The notes: generated from the sequence alone by a model not told the origin. A DNA stretch of 27,877 bases from Chitinophagaceae bacterium (GCA_947483345.1 CANKNL010000010.1:1-27877), one strand, 5' to 3'. Numbered from the stretch's first letter, positions 7,192-15,515 are shown. Program-made: numbers and translations.

Positions 7192-8586
7192 ATGGATAAT
7201 ACTTATAATGACCTGGTGCAGCAAACCTTTAAATTTCCGCAGGAAGATTTTAAAGTAAAAAATGAATATCTGCAGTATAACGACTTGGATATAAAAGCAT
7301 TGATTGATAAATATGGCACGCCTTTAAAACTTACTTATCTGCCAAAAATTGGAAAGCAAATAAATAAGGCCAAACTGATGTTTGCCAATGCGTTTAAAAA
7401 ACATAAATACGAAGGCAAGTATAATTATTGTTATTGTACCAAAAGTTCACACTTTTCATTTATTGTGGAAGAGGCTTTGAAAAATGACATTCACCTGGAA
7501 ACCTCTTATGCTTATGATATTGACATTATTAAAAGATTGTATGCTAAAAGAAAGGTCAATAAAGATGTTTTTGTTATTTGTAATGGGTATAAACAAAAGC
7601 CATATATCAGTAGAATTGCCAATCTTTTAAACAGTGGATTTAAAAATGTCATTCCTATTTTAGATAATGTGGATGAACTTAGAGGGTATATCAAATCTGT
7701 GAAAGTGCCTTTTAATTTGGGCATTCGGGTGGCTGCTGAAGAAGAGCCCAATTTCCCTTTTTATACCTCAAGATTAGGCATCAGGGCAAAAGATATTCTG
7801 GAATTTTATGTTGATAAGATTGAAGGTAATGAACACCGGTTTCAGTTAAAGATGTTACACATTTTTTTAAATAAGGGTATTAAGGATGATATTTATTACT
7901 GGAGCGAATTGAATAAAGTGATCAACCTGTATTGCCAGTTAAAAAAGATCTGTCCCGAACTGGATTCTATAAATATCGGTGGTGGTTTTCCCATTAAACA
8001 TTCACTTGGGTTTGATTATAACTACCAGTTTATGATCAATGAAATTGTACGCAATATTAAAGTGGCCTGTAAAAGATCCAAAGTACCCATGCCGCATATT
8101 TTTACTGAGTTTGGCAGTTACACCGTAGGAGAAAGTATGGCACATATTTACAGTGTAATTGGACAAAAAATGCAGAATGATAAGGAGACCTGGTATATGA
8201 TTGATTCTTCTTTCATCACTACCTTGCCTGATACCTGGGGTATTGGCGAAAAATTTTTAATGCTGCCCATTAATAAATGGGATAATGAATACCAGCGGGT
8301 AGTATTAGGTGGCATTACTTGCGATAGTCATGATTATTATGATAGCGAAGAACATATTAATGAAGTGTTTTTACCTAAAGTAGGCGAAGGGGAACCGTTA
8401 TATGTTGGATTCTTTCATACTGGTGCTTACCAGGATCAGATCAGTGGCTATGGGGGAATTAAACATTGTCTTATTCCTTCTCCAAAGCATATTATTGTGG
8501 GGTATGATAAGAATGGTAAATTAGTTGATTGGGTTTATGCTAAAGAGCAAACGGCACAAAGCATGTTGCGAATACTGGGTTATTAA
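7192..8586 (+). CDS. speA: Arginine decarboxylase-like fold III PLP enzyme
   Basis: The 464-residue protein has the alanine-racemase-type barrel and C-terminal beta domain of PLP decarboxylases. The probable PLP lysine is Lys84 in YCTKSSHFSFIVEEAL. The phosphate-binding glycine loop is NIGGGFP (261-267), EFGSY (306-310) occupies the usual EPGR position, and GITCDSHDYYD carries the substrate Cys377/Asp378 of this family. The long N-terminal strand region and overall length match the compact Bacteroidota enzymes annotated as arginine decarboxylase, which make agmatine for polyamine synthesis. Agmatine specificity is inferred, and a diaminopimelate-like or related substrate cannot be excluded. 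No agmatinase gene is adjacent. The next gene begins two bases after the stop. Confidence 0.82.
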   Translation: MDNTYNDLVQQTFKFPQEDFKVKNEYLQYNDLDIKALIDKYGTPLKLTYLPKIGKQINKAKLMFANAFKKHKYEGKYNYCYCTKSSHFSFIVEEALKNDIHLETSYAYDIDIIKRLYAKRKVNKDVFVICNGYKQKPYISRIANLLNSGFKNVIPILDNVDELRGYIKSVKVPFNLGIRVAAEEEPNFPFYTSRLGIRAKDILEFYVDKIEGNEHRFQLKMLHIFLNKGIKDDIYYWSELNKVINLYCQLKKICPELDSINIGGGFPIKHSLGFDYNYQFMINEIVRNIKVACKRSKVPMPHIFTEFGSYTVGESMAHIYSVIGQKMQNDKETWYMIDSSFITTLPDTWGIGEKFLMLPINKWDNEYQRVVLGGITCDSHDYYDSEEHINEVFLPKVGEGEPLYVGFFHTGAYQDQISGYGGIKHCLIPSPKHIIVGYDKNGKLVDWVYAKEQTAQSMLRILGY

Positions 8587-8588
8587 GT

Positions 8589-9059
8589 ATGACCAAATTA
8601 TTTTTTATGAAAAGGTTGTTAGTTTTTTTACTGATTATAAATACAGGGCTTGTTGTAGAAGCGCAAACTGCAGAAGATTCATTAAAATCAGTTATCAATA
8701 ATTTATTTGTGGCCATGAGAAACGGGGATGCTGTTTTATTGAAAACAGTATTTGCCGACAGTGCTATACTGCAAACACTGGTTAATGAAAAAGCCGGTAA
8801 AACAGTCATCAGAAATGAAGAAGTGGCCGGTTTTATAGATTTTGTAAGCAAGCAATCTAAAAATGCTGCAGATGAAAGGATTGTTTTTGATGTTATTAAA
8901 ATTAATGGAGATCTAGCCATAGTATGGACGCCATATACATTTTTCTATAATGGTAAATTCAGTCATTGTGGCGTTAATTCATTTCAATTGATCAGGTTAA
9001 ATAGGGAATGGAAAATTCAATATTTAATTGATACCAGAAGACAAAATGGATGTGAATAA
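8589..9059 (+). CDS. Exported NTF2-like (lumazine-binding-type) protein
   Basis: This is a 156-residue protein with an N-terminal signal peptide ending VVEAQ. ATG at 8607 gives the more typical MKRLLVFLLIINTGLVVEAQ and could be the true start. The mature part begins with a helix (EDSLKSVINNLFVAMRNGD), then LLKTVFADSAILQTL, and ends with strands IVWTPYTFFYNGKFSHCGV and WKIQYLIDTRRQ. This is the cone-shaped NTF2-like layout seen in putative lumazine-binding or SnoaL-like proteins. Residues near the pocket do not identify a substrate, so it may be a periplasmic binding or scaffold protein. It is separated from the decarboxylase by two bases, implying cotranscription. Its transcript ends at a long hairpin immediately after the stop. 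Confidence 0.82.
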   Translation: MTKLFFMKRLLVFLLIINTGLVVEAQTAEDSLKSVINNLFVAMRNGDAVLLKTVFADSAILQTLVNEKAGKTVIRNEEVAGFIDFVSKQSKNAADERIVFDVIKINGDLAIVWTPYTFFYNGKFSHCGVNSFQLIRLNREWKIQYLIDTRRQNGCE

Positions 9060-9095
9060 AAAAAGGGCATTGTCGCGATTGATAATGCCCTTTTT
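9060..9095. terminator. Bidirectional terminator between convergent genes
   Basis: A perfect 12-bp stem, AAAAAGGGCATT (9060-9071) with AATGCCCTTTTT (9084-9095), carries A and T tracts on both sides. It can end the plus-strand 8589-9059 transcript and the minus-strand hsp20 transcript. Confidence 0.9.
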
Positions 9096-9141
9096 GATTT
9101 AAAAAAACGGCCCAAATCAACTGGTTGTTGAATGAAAAAAA

Positions 9142-9582
9142 TTATTGAATCACGATATCTTTTGCGTCGTTTTTTACATCTTCTTTTTTGGGCAGTTCCA
9201 GTTTTAAAATACCATTTTCGTATTTGGCTGCAATGTTGGCTGCATCAATTTTTTCATCAATTGTAAAACTGCGCTTAAAAGATTTGTAACTGAATTCTTT
9301 GCGAATTGTTTTTACATGCTCTATAGCCGCTTCGGTTTTCTTTTCGAAACTGATGGTTAATAGTTGGCCTTCGACTTTTACCATAAAATCGGTTTTATCG
9401 ATGCCGGGGGCCGCTAATTCAATTTGATAAGAATCAGGCTTTTCAACAATATTTGCCGGTGGAAAATGCATCACATCTTCACGGATTGATTTACTGAAAT
9501 TGATAGGAAATTCATTAAATAATTCGTGCATCAATCCATCAAAGGATTTGTTAATTGGGTTGTTTACTTTTACGAGTGTCAT
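9142..9582 (-). CDS. Small heat shock protein, Hsp20/alpha-crystallin family
   Basis: This ATP-independent holdase keeps unfolding proteins soluble during stress. The ATG at 9582 gives 146 residues (MTLVKVNNPINKSFDGL...); the longer upstream frame would need a TTG and adds unrelated sequence. The alpha-crystallin domain spans about residues 40-130, with PANIVEKPDSYQIELAAPG, the FSYKSFKRSFTI strand and the closing motif AKYENGILKLELPKKE. The C-terminus ends KDIVIQ, which supplies the I-x-I motif used for oligomer assembly. No CIRCE element is visible upstream. Instead, a perfect 31-bp inverted repeat lies about 97 bases before the start, between this gene and the divergent bacilliredoxin gene. 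Confidence 0.93.
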   Translation of the reverse strand: MTLVKVNNPINKSFDGLMHELFNEFPINFSKSIREDVMHFPPANIVEKPDSYQIELAAPGIDKTDFMVKVEGQLLTISFEKKTEAAIEHVKTIRKEFSYKSFKRSFTIDEKIDAANIAAKYENGILKLELPKKEDVKNDAKDIVIQ

Positions 9583-9678
9583 TGCTATTTTTTTTAGGTT
9601 AAAAATTTGTATTTTATAAAAAAGCTTGTTCAAATAATATTCCAACTAAATTTTGAAGACAAGTTAACAAAACAGACT

Positions 9679-9709
9679 TCTTAAATAAGCCATTATGGCT
9701 TATTTAAGA
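9679..9709. repeat. Perfect 13-bp inverted repeat between hsp20 and bacilliredoxin genes
   Basis: TCTTAAATAAGCC (9679-9691) and GGCTTATTTAAGA (9697-9709) are exact reverse complements around ATTAT. There is no adjacent T tract, so it is a better operator candidate than terminator. It differs from CIRCE (TTAGCACTC-N9-GAGTGCTAA). Confidence 0.6.
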
Positions 9710-9794
9710 TATTTGATGTGCCATAATTTCCGATTTGTAAATTTCGATATTGGGAATTGTATTTTTATTTTAATTCTTATTTGCCAGAAGTTTG

Positions 9795-9802
9795 TAATTT
9801 TG
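9795..9802 (+). promoter_or_regulatory. -7 promoter element of the bacilliredoxin gene
   Basis: TAATTTTG matches TAnnTTTG, 25 bases before the ATG. Confidence 0.5.
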
Positions 9803-9827
9803 TAATCTCATAAAAAAAATTATAGAT

Positions 9828-10244
9828 ATGTATCCTGAAGAAATTGTTATTCCCATGAAAGAAGAATTAACAGAAAATGGATTTTCTGAACTCTTAACTG
9901 CTGGGTCAGTAGAAAATAAGTTAGCTGAAAATGGAACAACCTTAGTAGTGATTAATTCTGTTTGTGGTTGTAGTGCAGGTACTGCACGCCCGGGTGTTTT
10001 AATGGCTATACATAATGCGGTTAAAAAACCGGATAATCTAAGTACCAGTTTTGCGGGTTTTGATGTTGAGGCTGTAAATAAAATAAGAGAGCATTTAATG
10101 CCTTATCCGCCTTCATCTCCGGCGATTGCATTATTTAAAGATGGAAAACTTGTTCATTATATTGAACGCCATAATATTGAAGGAAGAAGCGCACAAATGA
10201 TTGCAGAGAATTTGATCGGTGCATTTGAACAGTATTGTAATTAA
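9828..10244 (+). CDS. Bacilliredoxin, BrxA/BrxB (YphP/YqiW) family
   Basis: The 138-residue cytoplasmic protein has the thioredoxin-like fold and the diagnostic C-G-C motif in NSVCGCSAGTARPG (residues about 44-57). It also has GFDVEAVNKIREHLMPYPPSSPAIALFKDGK, with the cis-proline region typical of the family. In Firmicutes these proteins remove bacillithiol from S-bacillithiolated proteins after oxidative stress. Bacillithiol or a similar thiol in this organism is inferred, not seen. It lies divergent from hsp20, consistent with a shared stress response, and it is monocistronic with its own terminator. Confidence 0.93.
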   Translation: MYPEEIVIPMKEELTENGFSELLTAGSVENKLAENGTTLVVINSVCGCSAGTARPGVLMAIHNAVKKPDNLSTSFAGFDVEAVNKIREHLMPYPPSSPAIALFKDGKLVHYIERHNIEGRSAQMIAENLIGAFEQYCN

Positions 10245-10266
10245 TTCTTTCTGTAAGTACTACACT

Positions 10267-10301
10267 AAAGCCTTCTGTTTTTTACAGGAGGCTTTCTCTT
10301 T
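10267..10301 (+). terminator. Rho-independent terminator after the bacilliredoxin gene
   Basis: AAAGCCTTCTG (10267-10277) pairs with CAGGAGGCTTT (10285-10295), with one G-T wobble. The loop is T-rich and a T-rich tail follows. Confidence 0.8.
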
Positions 10302-10384
10302 TCATTTTAGTTAAAAGCTTTAATTTACAGATATAAAGCGAATCTGTATATTGCAGTATAAATTAAATAACCTCAATTTAAGCG

Positions 10385-11710
10385 ATGTATCCCAACTTAT
10401 ATTATGTATTTAAAGACTGGTTTGGTGTAACCTGGCATGGGTTAAGTTTTTTAAATACGTTCGGACTGCTTGTTGCCATGGGCTTTGTTACGGCTGCTAT
10501 AGTTTTAAGTTCCGAATTGCAACGTAAAGAAAAAGAGGGATTACTATCACCACGGGAAGAAATGATAACTGTTGGGAAGTCAGCTACATTCAGTGAATTG
10601 ATTATTAATGCGATCGTTGGTTTTATTTTTGGATATAAGATATTCGGTCTCTTTTTTGATAAAGCGACCGAGGTTAATCCACAGGATTATATTTTTTCGG
10701 CTGAAGGTAATATACTGGGCGGATTGCTGATAGCTGTATTTTTAACCTGGGTTAAATGGCATGAAAAAAACAAACAGAAATTAAAAGAACCCGAAAGGCG
10801 AAAGGTGCGTATTTGGCCGCACGACCGGGTTGGCGATATTATTATATTGGGATTGATTTTTGGTATTATCGGAGCGAAACTGTTCGATAATCTGGAAAAC
10901 TGGAGTGATTTTATTAAAGATCCAATTGGAAGATTATTTTCAGCAAGCGGACTAACTTTTTATGGGGGCTTAATTTTAGCAGCTATAGCTATTTGCTGGT
11001 ATGCTGCCAAAAAGGGCATAAAAGTTATTCATCTGGTTGATGCTGCTGGCCTGGCGTTATTGCTGGCCTATGCGGTTGGCCGTATCGGTTGCCAGGTATC
11101 AGGCGATGGTGATTGGGGTATATTTAACAGTGCATATGTTGTAAATGCTGAAGGCAAAGTAGTTGAACCAGGTGAAAATGGCTTTACAGATCAGCTTAAT
11201 AAAAACGCAGCCTATTTTTTAAAGGGTGAGGTATATACAAAAGATTCTGTATTGGTTCAGGTAACTGACCGAACCTATGAAAGTTTGGATAAAGTACCAC
11301 ACAAGTCATTGAAAGCGGCTTCTTTTATTCCTGTATGGATGGTTGCTTATACCTATCCTAACAACGTAAACAAAGATGGCGTTTTAATACCGAATTGTAC
11401 AGAGGAGCATTGCAGGGCCCTGCCTCAACCGGTTTTTCCAACAGCTTTTTATGAAACCCTAATTTGTACCGTATTATTTTTAATCTTATGGAGCATTAGA
11501 AGGCGTATAAAAGTACCCGGGGTTATGTTTGGTATGTATCTTATTTTAAATGGGGTAGAACGGTTCTCTATAGAATTATTTAGGGTAAATAACACTTATT
11601 CCATATTTGGATTTCATCCTACGCAGGCCGAAATTATTTCATGCCTGTTAATTATAGCCGGAACAGTATTAATAACAATTGTTAAGTTAAGAGCTTCTAA
11701 AACGACCTGA
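10385..11710 (+). CDS. lgt: Prolipoprotein diacylglyceryl transferase
   Basis: Lgt transfers diacylglycerol from phosphatidylglycerol to the lipobox cysteine of prolipoproteins in the inner membrane. The 441-residue protein has several membrane segments: near 22-42, 70-92, 108-123, 150-170, 190-206, 215-232, 352-370 and 415-432. The family signature is GRIGCQVSGDGDWG (232-245), with Arg233 at the essential position. The central HGG motif of E. coli is represented by TFYGGLI. About 100 mainly polar residues (246-350), with two Cys, are inserted between the signature and the PTAFYE segment, which explains the length beyond the 291 residues of E. coli Lgt. Asn after GRxG is replaced by Cys236, a variant I associate with Bacteroidota. 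It appears monocistronic. Confidence 0.93.
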   Translation: MYPNLYYVFKDWFGVTWHGLSFLNTFGLLVAMGFVTAAIVLSSELQRKEKEGLLSPREEMITVGKSATFSELIINAIVGFIFGYKIFGLFFDKATEVNPQDYIFSAEGNILGGLLIAVFLTWVKWHEKNKQKLKEPERRKVRIWPHDRVGDIIILGLIFGIIGAKLFDNLENWSDFIKDPIGRLFSASGLTFYGGLILAAIAICWYAAKKGIKVIHLVDAAGLALLLAYAVGRIGCQVSGDGDWGIFNSAYVVNAEGKVVEPGENGFTDQLNKNAAYFLKGEVYTKDSVLVQVTDRTYESLDKVPHKSLKAASFIPVWMVAYTYPNNVNKDGVLIPNCTEEHCRALPQPVFPTAFYETLICTVLFLILWSIRRRIKVPGVMFGMYLILNGVERFSIELFRVNNTYSIFGFHPTQAEIISCLLIIAGTVLITIVKLRASKTT

Positions 11711-11833
11711 TAATTTATTCTCCTTTTAGTTAATGTAACTTTTATTCTTGTGTAACGTATACAGTTATATTGCCAAATATCACTGATATTAACCGTCCAA
11801 TACAAAACAATGTACTATGTAAAGCCGAGTACT

Positions 11834-11841
11834 TACTTTTG
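11834..11841 (+). promoter_or_regulatory. -7 promoter element of the outer-membrane receptor gene
   Basis: TACTTTTG matches TAnnTTTG. The predicted leader is about 75 nt and contains the hairpin at 11884-11900. Confidence 0.45.
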
Positions 11842-11883
11842 TTAAGTAGTTATCAAAGTATATAACTGCTTATTTAAAAGCCG

Positions 11884-11900
11884 CCCGATAGCCATTCGGG
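11884..11900 (+). promoter_or_regulatory. Small hairpin in the receptor leader
   Basis: CCCGA (11884-11888) pairs with TCGGG (11896-11900) around TAGCCAT, 22 bases before the ATG. A similar CCCG/CGGG hairpin occurs in the rpmI leader. It may stabilise the mRNA or modulate translation, but its function is unknown. Confidence 0.35.
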
Positions 11901-11922
11901 TTTAAAAACAAAAAGTATAGCC

Positions 11923-14409
11923 ATGAACAAATTTTTCAGCCTGCTGGCTGCTATGACCATTGGTATGTCCAGCATTGCCCAAACCGGAGGCTTAGTATCC
12001 GGAAGTATTAAAGACGGTGGAAATCAAAAAATAATTGATGCCGCATCCGTTTCTCTCCTTAAAGCCAAAGATTCTGTTTTGGTAAAAGTTGCCATAACAG
12101 ACAAAGCTGGTAATTTTTCATTTGAAAATGTAAAAGATGGTGATTACCTGGTATTGGCCACTTCTATTGGTCATGTTAAGACTTATAGTTCTACTGTTAC
12201 CATTTCTGCAGGTAATGCATCTGCAACTGTAGGTGTTTTGCAACTTGTTCCATCTGATAAGGCAATGAAAGAAGTTGTAGTAAGTTCAAAAAAACCTTTA
12301 ATTGAAAGGAAAATTGACAGAACCATTGTAAATGTGGATGCTTCTATTACCAGTACAGGAAGCACTGCATTTGAAGTTTTGGAAAAATCGCCAGGCATTT
12401 CTGTTGATAAAGACGGTAATATCAGCCTGAAAGGGAAAGCAGGCGTGATTGTTTACTTAGATGGCCGACCAAGTTATTTAAGTGGAACTGATCTGGCAAA
12501 CATGTTACGTAATATGTCTGCCAGCCAACTGGAGCAAATTGAAATAATGACCAATCCGCCAGCAAAGTATGATGCAGCCGGTAATGCGGGTGTTATCAAT
12601 ATTAAAACAAAAAAGAACAAACTCTATGGTTACAACGGAAGTGTAACTACCGGTTACACACAAGGCAGGTATGCCCGATTTAATGAAGCATTGAGTTTTA
12701 ATTACAGAAACAAAAAAGTAAACTTCTTCAGCAACTTTAATTACAACCGCAATCACCGCAGCCAGGAGCTTTATATTCTCCGGAATATGCGTAATGCGAA
12801 TACAAAAGTGATTACTTCAATCTTTGATCAGCATACAGAAATGGAAAACCAAAGTCATAATTACAGCGCAAAAATCGGGATGGACTATTCCATTTCAAAA
12901 AATACAACACTGGGTGCAGTAGTAAACGGATTTTATAATCCAAGTTTGTGGCAAAGCACCTCTAACACTTTTATTAATAATCCTGACGGAAGTTTAAGAG
13001 AGAAAATTATTTCATATACACAAAATGAAGAAAAGTGGAAAAATTTCAGTACAAATGTTAATTTCAGAACCAAGTTAGATACAGCAGGACAGGAGCTTAC
13101 AGCCGATCTGGATTTGATTCAATACAAAGCAACCAGTGTGCAGCCACTTACAAGTACCTATTTTGATAATGCAGGAAACCAGTTAAAAGCTTCGGATGTT
13201 TTAAATGGTACTTTACCTACCAATATTAAAATTTACAGTGGTAAAGTAGATTATACATTGCCATTGAAAAAGGATGCAAAATTTGAAGCCGGTATAAAAA
13301 CCAGTTTTGTAAATACTGATAATAATGCCCGGTACGACAGTGTAAAAACAGGATATTCAGTTTTAGACAGCGCAAGAAGCAATCATTTTATTTATGATGA
13401 AAATATAAATGCTGCTTATGTAAATTACAGCAGGCCACTGGGTAAAAAATGGACAGCACAACTTGGATTGAGAGTTGAGAATACAAACTCAAACGGAATT
13501 TCAAAAGGTTATACTTTTAATAAAACTCAAAATAAATTTGAGTACACAGAAACAAAGTTTAAAAGATCATACACCCAATTATTTCCAACCGTCTATCTGC
13601 AATACACGGCTAATGAAAAGAATCAGTTCGTTATTAATTATGGCCGCAGGATAGAAAGGCCCGATTACCAGGATATGAATCCATTTGTTCACTTTTTAGA
13701 CCGGTATACTTTTGAGCAGGGCAACCCCAATTTAAGTGCACAATTTGCTCATAATATCGAGCTGAGCCATACTTATAAGGGCTTTCTGACTTCAACCGTT
13801 AACTATACCAAAACCACAGATATCATTCAAATGGTATTGGAGCAAAATGATGTAACCAATGAAACGTTTGTTAAAAAGGCTAATATTGCCAGCAGCGAGC
13901 AGTTTGGTTTAGCCATTACTGCAAATAAGTCTATAACAAAGTGGTTAAGTGGTAATATTTATGCCAATGTTTATAACAATCATTTTAAAGGTGTTGTTGG
14001 TGTTGAACCTATCTCATTAGGTATTACAAGCTATATGGTACAATTACAAACCCAATTAAAATTTAATAAAGGTTGGGCGGCTGAGTTAAGTGGTTTTTAC
14101 CGCAGTAAAGGATTAGAAGGAGTGATTTTCATTAAACCAATAGCCCAGTTTAGTGCCGGTGTAAGTAAGCAGGTGTTAAAAAATCAGGGTAGTCTCAGGC
14201 TTAATATCCGTGATATCTTTGCAGGCAGTGTGTTTAAAGGGTATAGTAGATACGGTACCGTTGATGCAAATTTTAAAAATGTAAACGATAGCCGGGCAGT
14301 TAGTTTAACTTTTACCTACCGTTTCAATAAAGGGAAATTAAAAGCCAGTAGTGGCAAAAGAAGCAGCGGAGCCAGTGATGAACAAAACAGGGTAAAAAGC
14401 GGCAGCTAA
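11923..14409 (+). CDS. TonB-dependent receptor-type outer-membrane beta-barrel protein
   Basis: This 828-residue protein has a signal peptide (MNKFFSLLAAMTIGMSSIAQ), then a carboxypeptidase-regulatory-like beta domain (about 25-110, GSIKDGGNQKIIDAASVSLL). A plug domain follows (about 118-230), with VVVSSKKPLIERKIDRTIVN, FEVLEKSPGISVDKDGNISL, VYLDGRPSYLSG and NPPAKYDAAGNAGVINIKTK. The remainder is a 22-strand-type barrel of the OMP_b-brl_3 class, with alternating aromatic strands, ending near SLTFTYRFNKGK. A polar Ser/Lys tail of about 25 residues follows the last strand. I see no TonB box and no adjacent SusD-like gene, so a glycan-uptake SusCD role is not supported. The substrate is unknown. 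Confidence 0.9.
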   Translation: MNKFFSLLAAMTIGMSSIAQTGGLVSGSIKDGGNQKIIDAASVSLLKAKDSVLVKVAITDKAGNFSFENVKDGDYLVLATSIGHVKTYSSTVTISAGNASATVGVLQLVPSDKAMKEVVVSSKKPLIERKIDRTIVNVDASITSTGSTAFEVLEKSPGISVDKDGNISLKGKAGVIVYLDGRPSYLSGTDLANMLRNMSASQLEQIEIMTNPPAKYDAAGNAGVINIKTKKNKLYGYNGSVTTGYTQGRYARFNEALSFNYRNKKVNFFSNFNYNRNHRSQELYILRNMRNANTKVITSIFDQHTEMENQSHNYSAKIGMDYSISKNTTLGAVVNGFYNPSLWQSTSNTFINNPDGSLREKIISYTQNEEKWKNFSTNVNFRTKLDTAGQELTADLDLIQYKATSVQPLTSTYFDNAGNQLKASDVLNGTLPTNIKIYSGKVDYTLPLKKDAKFEAGIKTSFVNTDNNARYDSVKTGYSVLDSARSNHFIYDENINAAYVNYSRPLGKKWTAQLGLRVENTNSNGISKGYTFNKTQNKFEYTETKFKRSYTQLFPTVYLQYTANEKNQFVINYGRRIERPDYQDMNPFVHFLDRYTFEQGNPNLSAQFAHNIELSHTYKGFLTSTVNYTKTTDIIQMVLEQNDVTNETFVKKANIASSEQFGLAITANKSITKWLSGNIYANVYNNHFKGVVGVEPISLGITSYMVQLQTQLKFNKGWAAELSGFYRSKGLEGVIFIKPIAQFSAGVSKQVLKNQGSLRLNIRDIFAGSVFKGYSRYGTVDANFKNVNDSRAVSLTFTYRFNKGKLKASSGKRSSGASDEQNRVKSGS

Positions 14410-14431
14410 GGTAAATGTCGAAAATTTAATG

Positions 14432-14480
14432 TGCGAATATCGAATGTGTGCTCAATTTGTAGATACATTCGATATTCGCA
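14432..14480. repeat. Long hairpin built from ATTCGATATTCG units, possible dispersed repeat or terminator
   Basis: TGCGAATATCGAATGT (14432-14447) and ACATTCGATATTCGCA (14465-14480) are perfect 16-bp complements around a 17-base loop, starting 23 bases after the receptor stop. Degraded copies of the same words flank it (ATGTCGAAAAT before, ACATTCGGCATT after), suggesting a REP-like element. A T-poor tail makes it a weak terminator. Confidence 0.6.
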
Positions 14481-14505
14481 TTTCTTAACATTCGGCATTA
14501 TTTGA

Positions 14506-14513
14506 TATTTTTG
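14506..14513 (+). promoter_or_regulatory. -7 promoter element of the YajQ-family gene
   Basis: TATTTTTG matches TAnnTTTG, 15 bases before the ATG. Confidence 0.5.
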
Positions 14514-14528
14514 TAGAAAATAACTGCC

Positions 14529-15020
14529 ATGGCTTCATTTGATCTTGTTAGTAAAGTTGATTTGCAAATGCTGGATAATGCCATCAACACCGTCAACAAA
14601 GAAATTACCAATCGTTTTGATTTTAAAGGTTCGCATGTTGTGATTGAGTTAAATAAAAAGGAATTTAAAGTAAACCTGGAAGCAGACAGTGATATGAAAA
14701 TAACCCAGATTACGGATGTGATGATTAGTCGTAGTATGAAGCAGGGGCTTGCAGCAGAAATTTATGATTTGAGCAAAGCGCCATTTCAAAGTGGAAAAGT
14801 TGTAAAAAAGGAAGTGCCTGTAAGAAATGGTATCAAGCAGGAAGATGCCAAGAAAATAGTAAAACTGATAAAAGATAGCGGATTAAAAGTTCAGGTAGCC
14901 ATTATGGATGATATTATTCGGGTAACCGGTAAAAAAATAGATGATTTGCAGGAAGTTATTCAGGCTACCAAAACCTGGAATGTAGGGATTGCCCTGCAAT
15001 ATATTAATATGAAAGGCTGA
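14529..15020 (+). CDS. yajQ: YajQ family nucleotide-binding protein
   Basis: The 163-residue protein matches the UPF0234/YajQ family over its full length: MASFDLVSKVDLQMLDNAIN, ITNRFDFKGS, KEFKVNLEADSDMKI, then KEVPVRNGIKQEDAKKIVK and DDLQEVIQATK near the end. The fold is two ferredoxin-like domains. Some members bind cyclic di-GMP, and E. coli YajQ has been linked to RNA and nucleotide binding, so the ligand here is not certain. It has its own promoter and appears monocistronic. Confidence 0.95.
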   Translation: MASFDLVSKVDLQMLDNAINTVNKEITNRFDFKGSHVVIELNKKEFKVNLEADSDMKITQITDVMISRSMKQGLAAEIYDLSKAPFQSGKVVKKEVPVRNGIKQEDAKKIVKLIKDSGLKVQVAIMDDIIRVTGKKIDDLQEVIQATKTWNVGIALQYINMKG

Positions 15021-15144
15021 TAACTAATTGTGAATTCAATTAAAAATGACCTTTTTTAAAGCCCCAAACATGTGGCGATAGGGAGTAGCCTCTATTAAAT
15101 ATAACATAATCCATTTTTTAGAAGGATTTTAACTCAAAAAAGCC

Positions 15145-15152
15145 TAATTTTG
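15145..15152 (+). promoter_or_regulatory. -7 promoter element of rpmE2
   Basis: TAATTTTG matches TAnnTTTG, about 51 bases before the L31 ATG. Confidence 0.5.
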
Positions 15153-15203
15153 CATCTTTCTAATAATAATACGGCAAAACCCGTATGCAAAAATTAAAAT
15201 AAT

Positions 15204-15458
15204 ATGAAACAAGGCATTCACCCGGGTAATTACAGATTGGTTGTTTTTAAGGATATGAGTAATGGAACTCAGTTCTTAAGCCGCTCTACAGCTTATTCAA
15301 AAGAAACGGTTACCCATGAAGATGGTAAAGAATACCCGGTCATTAAACTGGAGATTTCAAATACCTCTCATCCATTTTATACAGGTAAAAACGTATTGGT
15401 AGATACAGCAGGTAGAATTGATAAATTCAACAAGCGGTACGAAAAAAAGGCAAAATAA
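15204..15458 (+). CDS. rpmE2: 50S ribosomal protein L31 type B
   Basis: The 84-residue protein starts MKQGIHPGNYRLVVFKDMSN and continues with FLSRSTAYS, the VIKLEISNTSHPFYTGK signature of L31, and RIDKFNKRYEKK. It has no cysteines, so it is the zinc-independent B type rather than the CxxC type. L31 bridges the ribosomal subunits near the central protuberance. In other bacteria type B is induced under zinc limitation. Here no second L31 is in view, and no Zur-like site was recognised. It is a one-gene unit between its promoter and the terminator at 15516. Confidence 0.97.
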   Translation: MKQGIHPGNYRLVVFKDMSNGTQFLSRSTAYSKETVTHEDGKEYPVIKLEISNTSHPFYTGKNVLVDTAGRIDKFNKRYEKKAK

Positions 15459-15515
15459 TTTTTATAGAGATTATGTGCTCTATTTAAAGTTTGTTTTTCA
15501 TGGCTATACTTTAAG

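Noticed and set aside
8540..8920. 126-codon minus-strand ORF
   Set aside because: It is antisense to the decarboxylase end and the NTF2-like gene, whose signal peptide and fold are clear.
6455..15087. Shared word TAGGGAGTA in the rpmI leader (6455-6463) and before rpmE2 (15079-15087)
   Set aside because: Nine matching bases with different surroundings and different positions relative to the promoters are likely chance.
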